DNA of 5,565 nucleotides, from the NCBI GenBank assembly GCA_026395315.1, contig JAPLYY010000089.1:1-5565 (forward strand), read 5' to 3'. This DNA comes from Candidatus Shapirobacteria bacterium. Lineage in GTDB: Bacteria; Patescibacteriota; Microgenomatia; UBA12405. The notes beneath the pieces are model-generated. The model ran no database searches. It was not told the DNA's origin and worked only from the letters and a program-made list of their open reading frames with translations. Positions 1-5,229 of this stretch are shown one piece after another. The translations under genes were made by a program, and so were the position numbers. Numbering within the stretch: position 1 is the first letter of the stretch; each line of letters starts with the position of its first letter.

Positions 1-1579
1 TTTTTGAGTTTAAATAGCTTAATAACTTATGGATTAACTGGCTATTAATTTCGTCGGAACTGTGAATGGTTAATCGTACCCATCCACGATAACAATTATC
101 AACCTCATTCATGTCAAAAGACAAAAGGTCGTTGCTTAGCAAACCTTTGTATAAATCCCGGGATTTACTTTTACATAAAATAAAGTTAAGAACTGATTTT
201 TTTATTTCAATGTCAGGATTTTGATGTAATATCTTTATTAGATTTTGTTTGTTTATCTCTATCTTCTTCCTATAGGATTCAAATATATTTAAGTTTTTCA
301 GAAGGACTACAACATAATATGCACAAATAGAACTGACAGGAAAGGTAGCTGATATTTTTTTTATTTCTTCAAAAAATATAGAGTTGGTTGCGCCAAAACC
401 AAACCTCAAACCTGGCACTCCAAAGTACTTACTTAAAGATGAAATGACCGTCAGATTTGAATAATTATTAACTTCACTAAATAATGATTTATTCTTCCAG
501 TTATCAAAGAAAAAAATCGAAGTTTCGTCGACAATAAAATTTGTATGAGGATTGTTTTTAATTAAATCGATTAGCTTATTTTTACTCAAATATTTATCAT
601 TTATCGAGTTTGGATTTACTATCCAACAGAGGTCTATATTGTGTAAATCGGAATTAAATATATCACTATAACCAATTTTTTTAAATGAATCCAAACTAGT
701 ATAGATACGATAAAAAAGAGGTTTCAGGACTGCCACTTTTAGTTTTTTTAATTTAGCAACGATGTTAATCCTAACTATCAAATCTTCACTTCCATTACCA
801 AAAAAATATAGATTGTCTCCAAAAATATTATTTAAAATACTAGATATTTCTTTATAGGAGGCGATTGGGTATTTTGAAATTAAATTTATAAGATTGTCGT
901 CGGTGATACCGCTAGAAATAACTTTACTAATCATTTTGTCGTTGTTGCTCGAGGTACAACAGTCGAGTAGATTCTCATTCTCATGAGCCACATCAAGGTA
1001 GTTATTTGCCGATTGATTAATTACCATATATTTTTCGGAGCCACTTTCTTTTTTGGCTAAGTAAGCTGTTTGTAAATCGAGAATATTTCTAGTATCAGGG
1101 GAATAGCCACGAACGCCTCTTTCACATAGTATTACGTTTGAGTTATGTTTGGCAACATACTCCGCGGCTCCAATCCATTCCTCGAGTGATGCTGACATCG
1201 ACCGTTTTATTAAAATCGGAAGTTTACTGCCAGAGGTTAACCGGCCAACCTCATCAAGTAAATCATAGTTTTGACCATTTCTCGAACCAATCCAAAGCAT
1301 GTCGAAGCCAGATCTTAAAGTTTTATTTATTGTGGCAGTGTTTTTTACTTCTGTCGAAATAGCAATACCTGTTTGTCTTTTTGCTTCAACCATCCATTCA
1401 ACACCTTCATCACCAGAACCCTGCCATGTTTCAGGGTTAGTTCTAGGCTTCCATAAACCAGCTCTTAATATATCTCCACCCGCTTTTCTGATATGTTGAG
1501 CCGAAGCCAATATTTGTTCATAGCTTTCTGCTGAACACGGACCTGCAATAATTTTCCATTGAGAATTTGATTCCATCAT
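1..1579 (-). CDS. Chimeric protein: truncated DAHP-synthase-like barrel fused to HisC/CobD-like PLP aminotransferase (3' end beyond window)
   Basis: One uninterrupted frame of 526 codons runs from ATG at 1579 to the window edge with no stop. Residues about 8-178 match class I-beta DAHP synthase/KDO8P synthase: IIAGPCSAES (metal-ligand Cys at 15), LRAGLWKPRTNP (41-49), LWIGSRNGQNYDLL, ILIKRSMSASLEEW and VILCERGVRGY..TRNILDL. The family's last barrel strands, with the DPSH and EVHPxP...LSDG metal ligands, are missing or unrecognisable. Residues about 194-526 match fold-type I aminotransferases of the HisC/CobD group: GNGSEDLI (261-268), VNPNS (321-325), DETS (351-354, PLP-binding Asp), SSLSKYFGVPGLRFGF (PLP-Lys at 384) and WVRLTI (Arg 502, carboxylate contact). 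Only a few C-terminal residues are probably lost. The start lies 2 nt after the U32 stop, so this is the third gene of the operon. The Shine-Dalgarno is weak, and a second ATG follows directly. The aminotransferase half is much more AT-rich. Family assignment is firm; the reaction is unknown. Confidence 0.88.
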   Translation of the reverse strand, partial: MMESNSQWKIIAGPCSAESYEQILASAQHIRKAGGDILRAGLWKPRTNPETWQGSGDEGVEWMVEAKRQTGIAISTEVKNTATINKTLRSGFDMLWIGSRNGQNYDLLDEVGRLTSGSKLPILIKRSMSASLEEWIGAAEYVAKHNSNVILCERGVRGYSPDTRNILDLQTAYLAKKESGSEKYMVINQSANNYLDVAHENENLLDCCTSSNNDKMISKVISSGITDDNLINLISKYPIASYKEISSILNNIFGDNLYFFGNGSEDLIVRINIVAKLKKLKVAVLKPLFYRIYTSLDSFKKIGYSDIFNSDLHNIDLCWIVNPNSINDKYLSKNKLIDLIKNNPHTNFIVDETSIFFFDNWKNKSLFSEVNNYSNLTVISSLSKYFGVPGLRFGFGATNSIFFEEIKKISATFPVSSICAYYVVVLLKNLNIFESYRKKIEINKQNLIKILHQNPDIEIKKSVLNFILCKSKSRDLYKGLLSNDLLSFDMNEVDNCYRGWVRLTIHSSDEINSQLIHKLLSYLNSK

Positions 1580-1581
1580 AT

Positions 1582-2691
1582 TTATTTTTCCGAATCTAAA
1601 ATCTTAATTGCTCTAACTCCAATATTGTTTAAGACTAATTGACTATTTTGTTCTCGATATGTAGTTCCATCACTTAAACTAAATCTCCCTTCCTGATGAA
1701 GTTTCACCATCCACTGGTCACAATACTCAGCACCAGCACGGACACTTTCTTGCGGGTAACCTTGGATAAAGCCTTCAAGCGATTTGTTATCTAGGTGCAT
1801 CCATTCTTCAGCATTTAAAGAAGGGTCGATTCCCAACAATCTAATCAAATTACCATCGTAACTATGGTTTTGATAGGCCTCGACCACCTCAGGTATCCAC
1901 TCGGCGGGCTTTGACCTTCCAGACAGTTTAATATGTTTTACGCCTATAATTCCATAAAAACTCATGTCTTCTGGTCTAATCACTCCCCCTGCCATTAATA
2001 ATTGTCGTGGTTTTTCAAGCTTTGTTGTATTACACGTAGTATGAAACGGGGTATCCTTACTTCCACAAGCCAAATTTTGATAATGCGCCACTCTATTAGG
2101 ACAGCTAAAAAGACAGCTCTCTGTAGCCAATAGTTCTACATCTATTCCATGTTGATCTCCCAGACTCACGATTCCTTCTAAATCACCAAATTTTTTCCCC
2201 AAATCATGGTGAGGAACTACACGGTTAGGATTTACATCAAGGTATTCAGATAAGTCTTTCACATTACGAACTCCAGCTATGGTAGAGATATGAATTGGAA
2301 GGTCCGGGTATCTGGTTCTTACATGTTTCATCAATTTGTGGGAAGAGATGGTAACGGCGTCAGCCTTAAATTCATCTACAACCCAATCTAGGTAAGCATC
2401 AACATCCTTAACTAAACCGAGATCTCCGGTGAAATTAAACGGGGCATTTAGTAAATAGGTAAAATTAATTCTACCGTCTCTACATTTTTCCCTAAACTGA
2501 ATTGCCTGTTGTCTATTAACTTGGACGACCACATCAGGAGATCTGCCATGTTTTATTGGACCTCCGTCGGCCAATACTCCATAGATTTCTCTGACTGGGG
2601 TAACAGCGTCAAGGTTGGACTGAAGAACTTTGTCTAAGACGCTATCATTCCAGTGACAAGGCATAGTAATTGATAATTCCTGGTTTCTCAT
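1582..2691 (-). CDS. U32-family (TrhP/RlhA/UbiU-like) protein, probable Fe-S cluster protein
   Basis: The product is 369 residues from ATG at 2691. It resembles U32 'peptidases', many of which are really Fe-S hydroxylases of RNA or ubiquinone precursors. Family-like segments are TYLLNAPFN (78-86), DAVTISSHKLMKHVRTRYP (111-129), LPIHISTIAGVRNVKDL (131-147), NRVVPHHDLG (156-165) and IKLSGRSKPAEWI (254-266, the counterpart of the FKIEGRMKSPEYV region). Four cysteines, C193, C197, C209 and C220, lie in ESCLFSCPNR..HY..LAC...TTC, where UbiU/UbiV-type proteins bind [4Fe-4S]; the spacing (x3, x11, x10) is tighter than in UbiU. No signal peptide or membrane segment is seen, so it is cytosolic. The ATG overlaps the upstream TGA as ATGA, which argues for translational coupling with the kinase. 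A TTG at 2709 would add six residues and is less likely. The substrate is unknown. Confidence 0.85.
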   Translation of the reverse strand: MRNQELSITMPCHWNDSVLDKVLQSNLDAVTPVREIYGVLADGGPIKHGRSPDVVVQVNRQQAIQFREKCRDGRINFTYLLNAPFNFTGDLGLVKDVDAYLDWVVDEFKADAVTISSHKLMKHVRTRYPDLPIHISTIAGVRNVKDLSEYLDVNPNRVVPHHDLGKKFGDLEGIVSLGDQHGIDVELLATESCLFSCPNRVAHYQNLACGSKDTPFHTTCNTTKLEKPRQLLMAGGVIRPEDMSFYGIIGVKHIKLSGRSKPAEWIPEVVEAYQNHSYDGNLIRLLGIDPSLNAEEWMHLDNKSLEGFIQGYPQESVRAGAEYCDQWMVKLHQEGRFSLSDGTTYREQNSQLVLNNIGVRAIKILDSEK

Positions 2692-3317
2692 TTTCTTCTC
2701 ATTGGACAATAGTCTTGGCCTTCCAATGGAGGGTTTAATTGATAACCATATGCTTTAAACCTGCTTGAAAAGCATGAGTATAGACCTAGGATATTGCAGT
2801 TGTTACACAATACCAAATCTGCTTCTTCTCTAATTCTTTCAACACCCATTTCTTTGTCATAGCCCAAGATATCTCTCTTAAAGGACTCTATCGTTAAGTC
2901 CTGTACACGTCTGTCATTTCTATGCTGATGCCTTTGAAAAAGAATTTCCGAATCTGCCTCCATGTAGACTATAAGGTGTTTTCTTTGTTCTAATGGCTCC
3001 ACGCTTTGGCGAATTTGTCTAATTCCTTCCAATTGTCTATTGCCGGTAATTACTACGTCTTGTTTGTTCTCTCTTAAAGCCTGATCTTTAGCTCTATTTA
3101 CTGAATCAATTATGTGGTCATCAAAATGGTGACCGTTTTGTTTAGCCCATTCCCCGAATGGTAACCCAGTACCGGACGATCTAAAGATCCCCCTAACAAT
3201 GTCACCTGTTTCCACATGTAAAAATCCATTATCGACCAGAAATCTTGCTAGAGTGCTTTTCCCGGTATCGTGATGGCCAACTATAAAGATCATTGTATTG
3301 CGCCATAGTGGCGCCAT
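2688..3317 (-). CDS. P-loop nucleotide/nucleoside kinase-like protein (AAA_18 / UPF0200-type)
   Basis: The product is 209 residues from ATG at 3317. It has the adenylate-kinase-like fold: Walker A GHHDTGKST (14-22, Lys 20), the VETGDIVRG segment (35-43) of NMP and dephospho-CoA kinases, DVVITGNRQLEGIRQIRQ (87-104, like the VIDGIRxxxE segment), an Arg-rich lid (RHQHRNDRR, 129-137), ESFKRDILGYDKEMG (RDxxE-like) and a terminal ADLVLCNN strand. This set suggests transfer of phosphate from ATP to a nucleotide or similar small substrate in the cytosol; which one cannot be read from sequence. The family would normally begin close to strand 1, so ATG at 3293 (MIFIVGHH, 201 residues) is a serious alternative start. 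Neither start has a clear ribosome binding site. An unusual C-terminal tail (about 171-209) contains C171, C174, C182 and C204. First gene of the operon, overlapping the U32 gene by 4 nt. Confidence 0.85.
   Translation of the reverse strand: MAPLWRNTMIFIVGHHDTGKSTLARFLVDNGFLHVETGDIVRGIFRSSGTGLPFGEWAKQNGHHFDDHIIDSVNRAKDQALRENKQDVVITGNRQLEGIRQIRQSVEPLEQRKHLIVYMEADSEILFQRHQHRNDRRVQDLTIESFKRDILGYDKEMGVERIREEADLVLCNNCNILGLYSCFSSRFKAYGYQLNPPLEGQDYCPMRRK
3300..3314 (-). repeat. GC-rich inverted repeat between two candidate start codons
   Basis: A perfect 6-bp inverted repeat with a 3-nt spacer, GCGCCA-CTA-TGGCGC on the minus strand, begins directly after the ATG at 3317 and ends 6 nt before the ATG at 3293. 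In RNA it would form a compact GC-rich hairpin in an otherwise AT-rich leader. If translation starts at 3293 it is a 5'-UTR hairpin; if at 3317 it covers codons 2-6. It may also be a DNA operator just downstream of the promoter. Confidence 0.6.
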
Positions 3318-3334
3318 ATCTAATTAATAGGTGA

Positions 3335-3362
3335 ATAGTACCACAAATGACCGGTATTTCAA
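3335..3362 (-). promoter_or_regulatory. Sigma70-type promoter of the kinase/U32/chimera operon
   Basis: On the minus strand there is TTGAAA (3362-3357), a 16-bp spacer, then TACTAT (3340-3335). Both boxes are one or two bases from consensus. Transcription is expected to start near 3328, leaving a leader of about 11 nt before ATG 3317 or about 35 nt, including the GC-rich hairpin, before ATG 3293. It lies in the 52-bp gap after the previous gene; no terminator is visible there, so read-through is possible. Confidence 0.6.
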
Positions 3363-3369
3363 CAAGATA

Positions 3370-3909
3370 CTAGTTATTGAGTTTTTTCCACTCTTCCACA
3401 ATTTCCCTTAATAACTCCGATTTGGACATACTTTTTTCTTTACTTTTCTTCTCTAAGAGATCGCTGATGTCTCTGGTGGTGACAAAATTAAATTTAATAT
3501 ATTTACTTTTCTTTACCTCGTTAAAACTTTTTCTTAACTCATTTTCCAACGAATTTGCATCATACTTCACAATTTTAAGATACTGTGATTTTGTACCCAA
3601 AGTAAATCGAGATTCATGGTCTACATCGGATCTTTTCAAAGCAATAACCGGCATTTTCCAGGACAATGCCAGGGCAATTTGTTGCCCAACCCCTGTGGAC
3701 GGATAGGTTATTTCAGCTACTAATATGTCGGCACGTTTAATATCCTCTATCGTCTGTTCAAACAGTTCCCCGGCTTTTAGTTTTGTCTTGTCTTCAATCC
3801 AATTTGAAATGAGGGTTCCACCGGACTTTGAGATCACTTTGATGATTCTCGAGTAAGAGTCCTTATCCTCCGACAGTGTTAATGAAGAGGCGGAAAAATA
3901 TACATTCAT
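3370..3909 (-). CDS. Rcl/nucleoside 2-deoxyribosyltransferase-like protein with ribbon-helix-helix-like C-terminus; catalytic Glu replaced
   Basis: The product is 179 residues. Residues 1-135 resemble DNPH1/Rcl and nucleoside 2-deoxyribosyltransferases, which cleave or exchange N-glycosidic bonds of deoxynucleotides: an N-terminal VYFSAS strand (family YFCGS), then ADILVAEITYPSTGVGQQIA (60-79), the counterpart of Rcl's DVVVAEVTQPSLGVGYELG, then a KMPVIAL strand. Asp 61 is kept, but the nucleophilic Glu of GVGYELG is Gln 77 here, and the N-terminal phosphate-loop region differs too. Residues about 138-179 (KFNFVTTRD..LLEKK...SKSELLREIVEEW) look like a strand-helix-helix ribbon-helix-helix DNA-binding unit. 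A nucleotide-sensing regulator is a possible role; this is inference. An AGGTAG (3920-3915) sits 5 nt before the ATG. The gene is AT-rich and Lys-rich. It lies between greA and the kinase operon, all on one strand. Confidence 0.8.
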   Translation of the reverse strand: MNVYFSASSLTLSEDKDSYSRIIKVISKSGGTLISNWIEDKTKLKAGELFEQTIEDIKRADILVAEITYPSTGVGQQIALALSWKMPVIALKRSDVDHESRFTLGTKSQYLKIVKYDANSLENELRKSFNEVKKSKYIKFNFVTTRDISDLLEKKSKEKSMSKSELLREIVEEWKKLNN

Positions 3910-3922
3910 AATTTCTACCTGA

Positions 3923-3931
3923 ATTATATCA
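3923..3931 (-). promoter_or_regulatory. Extended -10 promoter upstream of the Rcl-like gene
   Basis: The minus strand reads TGATATAAT (3931-3923), a perfect extended -10 (TGnTATAAT). No good -35 is seen at 16-18 bp. Transcription would start near 3916, about 7 nt before the ATG at 3909, so most of the AGGTAG ribosome-binding-like sequence would fall upstream of the transcript. That sequence could work only on transcripts reading through from greA. Confidence 0.55.
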
Positions 3932-3969
3932 AAAATGGCTAATCTTAGCTTTTCAATTATCCTATCGGA

Positions 3970-4425
3970 CTAGAAATCACCTTTTAATACCTGCCTTATT
4001 TCGACAGTTACTTGTCTTTTACTTGCTTCAAAACTGGCTTCTTCACCTGGTTTCTTTCCCAGCACAGCCTTTCCAATCGGACTTTCGGGTGTGATAACTC
4101 TCCCTTTCAAATCATCTCGAAATACATTATCGTCATACCCAAGAACGAGGAATCTTTCTGGAGTTTCTTCACCTTCATATTGAACCACAATTTCGTTACC
4201 TAAATTTACTGTGTCTGTTGCTTCTCTGGGTTGAATAATATCAACATAGGTTAAGTTTCCAATTCTATTAAGGTCAGCTCTAAGAAGATTTAATTCATTC
4301 TCTGCTCCTGCATCGTCATGAATAGACGCCCTTTGGTGTCCACTGCTAGCAGCGCCACGTTGCCTTATTTCGGCTTCTAACTCGATTTTTCTCCTCGTTA
4401 GTTGTTCATAAGTCTTTTGACTCAT
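3970..4425 (-). CDS. greA: GreA/GreB-family transcript cleavage factor
   Basis: The protein enters the RNA polymerase secondary channel and stimulates cleavage of backtracked RNA. The product is 151 residues from ATG at 4425, slightly shorter than E. coli GreA (158). Residues 1-60 form the N-terminal helical coil, with an acidic tip HDDAGAENE (36-44) where the family places the cleavage-promoting Asp and Glu. The coil follows RRKIELEAEIRQRG and LLRADLNRIG. Residues about 70-151 form the FKBP-like domain, with the hallmark ITPESPIGKAVLGKKPGEE (111-129). The start at 4425 is preferred because AAAGAGG lies 3 nt upstream and the predicted transcription start falls near 4446; ATG at 4446 would give 158 residues but a leaderless message. 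The Gre family is certain. Subtype is less so, as the residues between the acidic positions differ from the usual GDLxENAEY. Confidence 0.93.
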   Translation of the reverse strand: MSQKTYEQLTRRKIELEAEIRQRGAASSGHQRASIHDDAGAENELNLLRADLNRIGNLTYVDIIQPREATDTVNLGNEIVVQYEGEETPERFLVLGYDDNVFRDDLKGRVITPESPIGKAVLGKKPGEEASFEASKRQVTVEIRQVLKGDF

Positions 4426-4428
4426 TTT

Positions 4429-4435
4429 CCTCTTT
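4429..4435 (-). promoter_or_regulatory. Ribosome binding site that decides the greA start
   Basis: The minus strand has AAAGAGG (4435-4429) separated by AAA from ATG 4425. The spacing is short, but this is the clearest purine-rich site at any start in the window, and it favours ATG 4425 over the in-frame ATG 4446. Confidence 0.5.
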
Positions 4436-4452
4436 GCGTCTAACATATCGGT

Positions 4453-4461
4453 ATTGTATCA
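4453..4461 (-). promoter_or_regulatory. Extended -10 promoter of greA
   Basis: The minus strand reads TGATACAAT (4461-4453), one base from a perfect extended -10. No convincing -35 is present. Transcription would start at about 4446, leaving a leader of roughly 20 nt before ATG 4425. It overlaps the stop codon (4459-4461) of the small upstream reading frame. Confidence 0.55.
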
Positions 4462-4620
4462 CTTTTTGACTCCTAAAAAATGACGACATATGAATATCAG
4501 CTCCGCTTTAACACCACCTCTATTTAACCATAACATAAAAGCATATATTGCGTATCTTTCCGTATTATCTGGTGTTGGCTCTGGGCAATTGACAACATTA
4601 GAACCTATAACACTACTCAT
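4459..4620 (-). CDS. Possible small protein, 53 residues, unknown function
   Basis: ATG at 4620 to TGA at 4459-4461 gives 53 residues: an N-terminal part rich in Pro, Asn and Ser (NCPEPTPDNTERY, 11-23), then a more hydrophobic helical part (YAIYAFMLWLNRGG, 23-36) and a basic end (HFLGVKK). No known family is recognised. It lies just upstream of greA on the same strand, and its stop lies within the greA -10 region. No clear ribosome binding site precedes it. Amino-acid composition looks protein-like, but the frame is short enough to be chance. Confidence 0.35.
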   Translation of the reverse strand: MSSVIGSNVVNCPEPTPDNTERYAIYAFMLWLNRGGVKAELIFICRHFLGVKK

Positions 4621-4780
4621 TATGAACCGTTACCGACGTTTAATATGATTGGAATCAATTGCTAAAAGACAGATAATTTTTAGATATGTATTACTTTGAT
4701 ATACAATGTAATAGTGTATAAAGAATTGAGGTTTGAATCTTAATCATGTTAGTCAATTAATTCAAAGCCGAAAACTTTAC

Positions 4781-4800
4781 TAGACCACCCCCCTGGTCTA
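4781..4800. repeat. Perfect 7-bp hairpin with a six-C/six-G loop
   Basis: TAGACCA, then CCCCCC, then TGGTCTA on the plus strand; a further three A-T pairs can form beyond a 2-nt bulge. On the minus strand the loop is GGGGGG, the only long G run in the window. A six-T run on the plus strand begins 8 nt after the stem, too far for a typical terminator, and there is no plus-strand gene to end. Confidence 0.6.
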
Positions 4801-4875
4801 AAATTCTGTTTTTTGACTTGTATAGTTGTATCGTAGTCATCTTTCTGAAACCGGAAAAAACTTTAAAACTTTTCT

Positions 4876-4914
4876 TTGTCTCGCCATCGAGACAATTTTC
4901 ACGCAGGCGTGAAA
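4876..4914. repeat. Two tandem perfect hairpins, 1 nt apart
   Basis: The first is TTGTCTCG-CCAT-CGAGACAA (4876-4895), with an 8-bp stem and 4-nt loop. The second is TTTCACGC-AG-GCGTGAAA (4897-4914), with arms of 8 bp. They are GC-containing islands in AT-rich DNA. No U-tract follows on the minus strand, the direction of the surrounding genes, so they are not standard terminators; on the plus strand four T follow the first stem. Confidence 0.65.
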
Positions 4915-5036
4915 TTTAAACCTGTCTAACATTGCCGACACCGACAGAATTCTAATTATTAATATTTACTTCTAATAATATTAAGAAATTGTCGTGACCC
5001 CTTATAGACAAAATTAAATTGTCTTTACTTAAATAT

Positions 5037-5060
5037 AAATACTGCGACGTCGAAGTATTT
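5037..5060. repeat. 24-bp near-palindrome with CGACGTCG core
   Basis: Arms AAATACT (5037-5043) and AGTATTT (5054-5060) flank the perfect palindrome CGACGTCG (5045-5052), with one mismatched pair (5044/5053). The centre is at 5048/5049. The size and symmetry fit a binding site for a dimeric DNA-binding protein as well as a cruciform or RNA hairpin. Confidence 0.65.
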
Positions 5061-5180
5061 AAAAACACTATTGTGACTTCATGTAGTCGCGTAAGATGAG
5101 TTTTAATAACAAAATTTATAATAGAGACTGCTTTATTTTTTAAACGACGTCCTACGAGTTATTACCTATCATTCCATACT

Positions 5181-5211
5181 ATATTATATAATCTTATACA
5201 ATATTATATAA
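5181..5211. repeat. Pair of 11-bp AT-only direct repeats, 20 bp apart
   Basis: ATATTATATAA occurs at 5181-5191 and again at 5201-5211, about two helical turns apart. A second repeat, CATACTA, brackets them at 5175-5181 and 5219-5225. This is the most AT-rich part of the window and lies directly before the 5230-5253 palindrome. It could be an easily melted segment. Confidence 0.5.
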
Positions 5212-5229
5212 ATAATTGCATACTACATC

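Noticed and set aside
1138..1499. Plus-strand reading frames at 1138-1362 and 1299-1499
   Set aside because: They lie opposite the well-conserved DAHP-synthase-like coding sequence and their translations show no domain features.
2688..2690. Alternative genetic code (UGA as Gly)
   Set aside because: TGA ends the kinase with an immediate ATGA overlap into a well-supported gene in another frame, as expected under the standard bacterial code.
2692..2709. TTG start at 2709 for the U32 gene
   Set aside because: The ATG at 2691 overlaps the upstream TGA as ATGA, a common coupled arrangement, and family similarity begins after it.
3377..4203. Plus-strand reading frames at 3377-3706 and 4012-4203
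   Set aside because: They are antisense shadows of the Rcl-like gene and greA, with low-complexity hydrophobic translations.
4725..4745. T-arm-like GGTTTGAATCT on the plus strand suggesting a tRNA
   Set aside because: Flanking bases do not form a T-stem, and no acceptor or anticodon stem can be drawn.
4781..4814. Rho-independent terminator on the plus strand
   Set aside because: The T-run is 8 nt from the stem, and no plus-strand gene precedes it.
4757..4932. Two adjoining minus-strand mini-frames of 31 codons (4837-4932) and 27 codons (4757-4840) with an ATGA overlap
   Set aside because: They run through hairpin structures, lack clear ribosome binding sites and have no protein-like pattern; probably chance.
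5194..5202. DnaA-box-like TTATACAAT
   Set aside because: Two mismatches to TTATNCACA, a single copy, and within a low-complexity AT tract.
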